A stretch of DNA of 64,000 nucleotides from NCBI GenBank assembly GCA_016795385.1, contig JAEUHI010000058.1, positions 36,420-100,419 of the forward strand, in the 5' to 3' direction. The notes under the pieces were generated by a model. The model had not been told where the DNA came from. It worked only from the letters and a program-made list of their open reading frames with translations, and ran no database searches. Both the position numbers and the translations under genes were made by a program. The DNA comes from Verrucomicrobiales bacterium. Lineage in GTDB: Bacteria > Verrucomicrobiota > Verrucomicrobiia > Verrucomicrobiales > DEV007. Numbering within the stretch: the stretch's first letter is position 1; every line of letters begins with the position of its first letter. Of this stretch, positions 61,057 to 64,000 are shown one piece after another.

Positions 61057-61992
61057 TCACGGCACGAAAACAACTCGAAGCACCGTAATTTGTCCGATCG
61101 CTGCCTGATCGACCGGATCAGATAACTGGCCGCTAGTAATTCGCCAGACCTCCACATCACGTAGCCGCATTGCAACAAGAAGGCACAAAAGGGAGAACGG
61201 CTTCGGACCAAGTGGCGCAAGTATCAAACGATACTTCTCCCTTAGACCCGCCGTGAGCGAAGTCAGCAACGCGCTTGCGCGCTGAATCCCGTCTGCTGGA
61301 TATGTGTACACGCGGTCCTGTGGCGTGAGTTCAAAAAGTAAACGGTTCGCGCTTTTGATCGATCTCCGGAACTGCGGATCAACACAAGGATCGGTGTAAA
61401 ACAAAAACGTTTCGGCCGGATCAATATATTCCTTAATCCCGAGACACCGATTTGGTTCATTACCCAAACCAATCACCAATGCCGTCGGTAATCTGGGTAA
61501 AGTAATCGTAGAAAAGCCGTCAATTGCTCCAACGTGTGAGTTTGGAGAACCACTCGAAGGTGAGCGGAATACGGCATGGGAGTAGCTAAAAAAAATCTCC
61601 ACGCATGAATTGAAACTCTCCAACCTCCGAAAAAAATTTATTATCGATGCATACCACTCCCGAGTCATGCAAGAATAATCAACAAGAATTCGCAAATCGG
61701 AACCCTTAAAGCGCTTTACGAATTGCATTAGCTCATCCTGAATTCGCTCACCGTGGTCACCGTCTTCTTCAATAAGACGAAATCCAGAGTTTGCAAAGAC
61801 GCGGTCATTAAAATCACGACTATGGCACCTTCGATTCGAAAATGCGAAAGCCAACTTTTTACCCGCAGATATACCAAGCTTTCTAACCAAGTGAGAACCC
61901 CTCCTCTCGAACCCAGAAGCGACAATCGCAAGATCCCAGTCCAATGAGGAAATGTTATCCGCATCCACTTGCTCCGATAAAATAAAGTTCAT
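61057..61992 (-). CDS. Tandem Rossmann-like (CARF-resembling) protein of unknown function
   Basis: 311 residues, second gene of a minus-strand pair, starting 5 bp after the ATPase stop. No family is recognised with confidence. Two halves show the same pattern: strand plus charged loop (DLAIVASGFERRG at 20-32; ALVIGLGNEPNR at 171-182), then a later strand followed by a small-residue turn and helix (RILVDYSCMTREWYASI from 101; RLILAPLGPKPFSLLCLLV from 255). The second resembles the GTKP-type turn of CARF domains. This suggests a duplicated nucleotide-binding sensor domain, possibly with a hydrolase-like tail. Codon use is AT-richer than the rest of the window. Inference only. Confidence 0.65.
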   Translation of the reverse strand: MNFILSEQVDADNISSLDWDLAIVASGFERRGSHLVRKLGISAGKKLAFAFSNRRCHSRDFNDRVFANSGFRLIEEDGDHGERIQDELMQFVKRFKGSDLRILVDYSCMTREWYASIINFFRRLESFNSCVEIFFSYSHAVFRSPSSGSPNSHVGAIDGFSTITLPRLPTALVIGLGNEPNRCLGIKEYIDPAETFLFYTDPCVDPQFRRSIKSANRLLFELTPQDRVYTYPADGIQRASALLTSLTAGLREKYRLILAPLGPKPFSLLCLLVAMRLRDVEVWRITSGQLSDPVDQAAIGQITVLRVVFVP

Positions 61993-61997
61993 GGTGC

Positions 61998-63833
61998 TTA
62001 CTCGAAAAGATCGGGCTGTTGGGGTGACTCCACGGGAGGCCCAGAGTTCCGAACGCCCTCAACTGGTTTTAAAATTGAGCTACAAGACGCAATGTTCTTT
62101 GCTCGGTGCTTACTCATTAACAATCCAAACGAAGGTGCGAGGCTATAGCTAAGCCGAAAACGTTTACCTCGAATATCCGAGGAGATGCGCTTAACGTTAT
62201 CATCGATGTGGACGATTGCTCCATGCCATGCTGCTGTTCGCAGCACCTCAAGAAAATCATCAGGAAGCCACTCGTCCACATAGAAACTACCATAAGGATC
62301 CAAATTGAATTGACGCCCGCAAATTTGATCATGAAAAAAGGATCCCAAATTCTTAAGCAGGTCAAATAAACCGTATGTTCTCTCGCCGGCCTTAAAGTAA
62401 GCTTCCGGAAGTGCCTTGATGTAGGCAGAATACTGCGTCGAAAACGAATACAGTATTTCGCCCTGTGATTCAGGCGGGATCAAGCGGACGCGAGAATACT
62501 TGTCAAACTTTATAAGGTCTGCCAATCTCGACGCAATTGATATGACCCGACGCGGGTTCCCATCGGTGATAGCATAAATAGCGTCCATTCCGCTGTATAG
62601 CTCTGGAACAGGCCCCTTACGACTCCGCCGCTCAATTCCTCGACCGCCGCTGGATTTCAGATACGCTCGTCTCCAAGTAACAATTGGCTTTGCTTTGCGG
62701 TGGACTTTATCACGTTGACTTGAATCGAAAGGAACTGGATCTTCTGGATCAATCGGAGGGGAAAATTCAGAAAGTCGAGTCCTGAAAGACCGATCCCATG
62801 TAGCTGAATCGCGAAACAACGTCCAGTTTGCCGAACCCCGACTGTAATCGTCTTCATCTGCAAGAATTGAGCGTCCAAACGCTTTGCAAGTATCGACATC
62901 TTGACCAAATCGTTCTTTCAACAAACGCTTGGTAAGGTCATCACAAAATTTCTTATACTTCTGGGAACTGTGAGGCCACATTCGAATAAGCTGGAAGTCG
63001 TCGAGTTGATTTGCCCTTGTTTTTCCCAGTATTCGCGGTATTGGACTTGCACTGAGTTTGAGCAAAAACCTTTGATCAGTGCTTCGAAGTCGGCCGAAAA
63101 GGTCTTCTTGCAGCCATTCTGGGGCGAGTTCAAGTTCGTCAAAACATAGCGCCCAATGTGACCGGCGAAGGTTCAGGAGCGACGAAACCTTGGAGCAAGC
63201 AAGTCCGACTTTCTGCATAAAGTCGTAGTAATACCAGTCGGGGATTTCATGGATTGACGGATCTTCGAGATTATGGTCAACAACTCTGTTTAGGAAGGTG
63301 CGAACATCCGACATTCGAGCTTCTAGCCGAATTTTAACGGCAGAAAGCATCGGTAACGAAGGACCAAGATCCCAGATATCTATCAAAAATTTCGCAATCT
63401 CGACCTCCGCCTCGCTTGTATCAATATTGGCGAACTCAAGGCTTAGGATCCCCTGAAAGCAATCAGTTACCGAGAGGAAGATATTGGTCAAAACGGCGGC
63501 GCGAGATGATATCATCCGGAACGACTCGTTCCGTGATGCCTGCTTCTCAAGATTACCCAGCTGATGGTGCCAAAGAATGTCTGAGGGGACATAAATCGCA
63601 TAAAATCGAAGCTTGTCTAGGTAGCCATGGGCACGATCATCGCTCCACTTGTGTAGGGCCGCAAGGGTAAGCATCTTAAACAGGGTTGTTTTCCCGCTAC
63701 CGCGAGGACCAAGGAGGACCGCGTGCTGATTTGACGCGATTTTCGCGAAATCACCGGTCGCCACAAATCGCTCAGCAACCTCTTCAAACGTATAGTTGCG
63801 AGCATTAAATGTCTCGTGCGGGTCAATTTTCAT
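61998..63833 (-). CDS. ORC/Cdc6-like P-loop ATPase with C-terminal clamp-binding-like peptide
   Basis: 611 residues from the ATG at 63833, which has AAGG about 8 bases upstream; a TTG at 63857 is the alternative. N-terminal AAA domain: ARNYTFEEVAERFVATGDF leads to Walker A GPRGSGKT at 42-49, Walker B ALCFDELELAP at 228-238 and a sensor-like FLLKLSASP. This matches ORC-CDC6-type ATPases of bacterial accessory regions. A long helical middle, a second domain with AITDGNPRRVISIASRLADL (winged-helix/sensor 2-like), and the C-terminus ESPQQPDLFE, resembling the beta-clamp motif QL(S/D)LF. Base composition is clearly lower in GC. It sits next to a transposase. Confidence 0.8.
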   Translation of the reverse strand: MKIDPHETFNARNYTFEEVAERFVATGDFAKIASNQHAVLLGPRGSGKTTLFKMLTLAALHKWSDDRAHGYLDKLRFYAIYVPSDILWHHQLGNLEKQASRNESFRMISSRAAVLTNIFLSVTDCFQGILSLEFANIDTSEAEVEIAKFLIDIWDLGPSLPMLSAVKIRLEARMSDVRTFLNRVVDHNLEDPSIHEIPDWYYYDFMQKVGLACSKVSSLLNLRRSHWALCFDELELAPEWLQEDLFGRLRSTDQRFLLKLSASPIPRILGKTRANQLDDFQLIRMWPHSSQKYKKFCDDLTKRLLKERFGQDVDTCKAFGRSILADEDDYSRGSANWTLFRDSATWDRSFRTRLSEFSPPIDPEDPVPFDSSQRDKVHRKAKPIVTWRRAYLKSSGGRGIERRSRKGPVPELYSGMDAIYAITDGNPRRVISIASRLADLIKFDKYSRVRLIPPESQGEILYSFSTQYSAYIKALPEAYFKAGERTYGLFDLLKNLGSFFHDQICGRQFNLDPYGSFYVDEWLPDDFLEVLRTAAWHGAIVHIDDNVKRISSDIRGKRFRLSYSLAPSFGLLMSKHRAKNIASCSSILKPVEGVRNSGPPVESPQQPDLFE

Positions 63834-63869
63834 TGATTCAACCTTGAAGTCTTCCAATAAGGCTCTCTT

Positions 63870-64000
63870 TCAGATGTGCAGGAGTGATTCCTGCCTGAGT
63901 TTGAGGTAGAGGTATTCGAGGGAGCGGATGCCGCGGGCCTTGAAGATGATGCGGCTCACGGTGCTGTTGAAGGATTCGATCCTGGCGTTGGTGATGCGGT
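63870..64000 (-). mobile_element. 3' end of an ISL3-like transposase gene (runs off the window)
   Basis: The last 43 codons, ending at the stop at 63870-63872, translate to ITNARIESFNSTVSRIIFKA, then RGIRSLEYLYLKLRQESLL. The NxRIExFNxxxSRIxxKARGxRS pattern is the C-terminal signature of ISL3/DDE_Tnp_ISL3 transposases. The rest of the gene lies outside the window, so completeness and the terminal inverted repeats cannot be judged. It is only 36 bp from the ATPase start, on the same strand. Confidence 0.82.

Overview
The window is a GC-rich bacterial chromosome segment, most likely from a Verrucomicrobiota (PVC group) member. The case for that is the mix of families: Planctomycete-type DUF1549/DUF1553, DUF1552 and DUF1592 cytochrome-like proteins, a Cys-type sulfatase, formylglycine-generating-type domains, a FadL-like porin and a periplasmic alpha-2-macroglobulin next to PbpC. 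This is inferred from gene content; no rRNA or tRNA gene was seen. Almost all of it is chromosomal housekeeping or envelope DNA, with two accessory regions.

Layout. 1-12.5 kb: end of a DUF1553 protein, a trypsin-like protease, a Tat-type amine oxidase, a QueD/PTPS homologue, IspD, YqeY, an SGNH hydrolase, and the DUF1552/DUF1592 pair. 12.6-20 kb: a complete type I Wadjet (JetABCD) anti-plasmid operon. A VapBC-like toxin-antitoxin pair with its own palindromic operator sits between jetB and jetC, and a membrane-anchored trypsin/FGE-type fusion follows 14 bp after jetD. 21.8-22.8 kb holds no intact gene, only gene remnants. 22.8-26.2 kb: a KatG with a putative export signal, divergent from an OxyR-type regulator with both redox cysteines. 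26.2-31.9 kb: a FadL-like porin overlapping a membrane histidine kinase, an MFS transporter and a MidA-type methyltransferase. 31.9-40.1 kb: a PBP1A-like protein whose transpeptidase motifs are damaged, a DUF3147 protein, a sulfatase, an IscA-type protein, riboflavin synthase, an S4 protein, IspE and PgeF. 40.1-50.8 kb: PbpC with alpha-2-macroglobulin, then an M48 protease with LemA. 51-56.6 kb: an ExbB-like protein, a NAD-dependent epimerase, a phosphoesterase and a large hydrolase. 56.6-57.3 kb is a repeat-dense intergenic stretch (heptamers, hexamers, a 112-bp tandem duplication). 57.3-61 kb: a heterodimeric ABC exporter.

The right end (61.05-64 kb) is visibly AT-richer. It holds a two-gene minus-strand unit: an ORC/Cdc6-like P-loop ATPase ending in a sliding-clamp-binding-like peptide, and a partner with two Rossmann-like halves resembling CARF-type sensors. 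The unit lies directly next to the 3' end of an ISL3-like transposase gene. This module and the VapBC-containing Wadjet operon with its protease/FGE companion are the best candidates here for undescribed biology.
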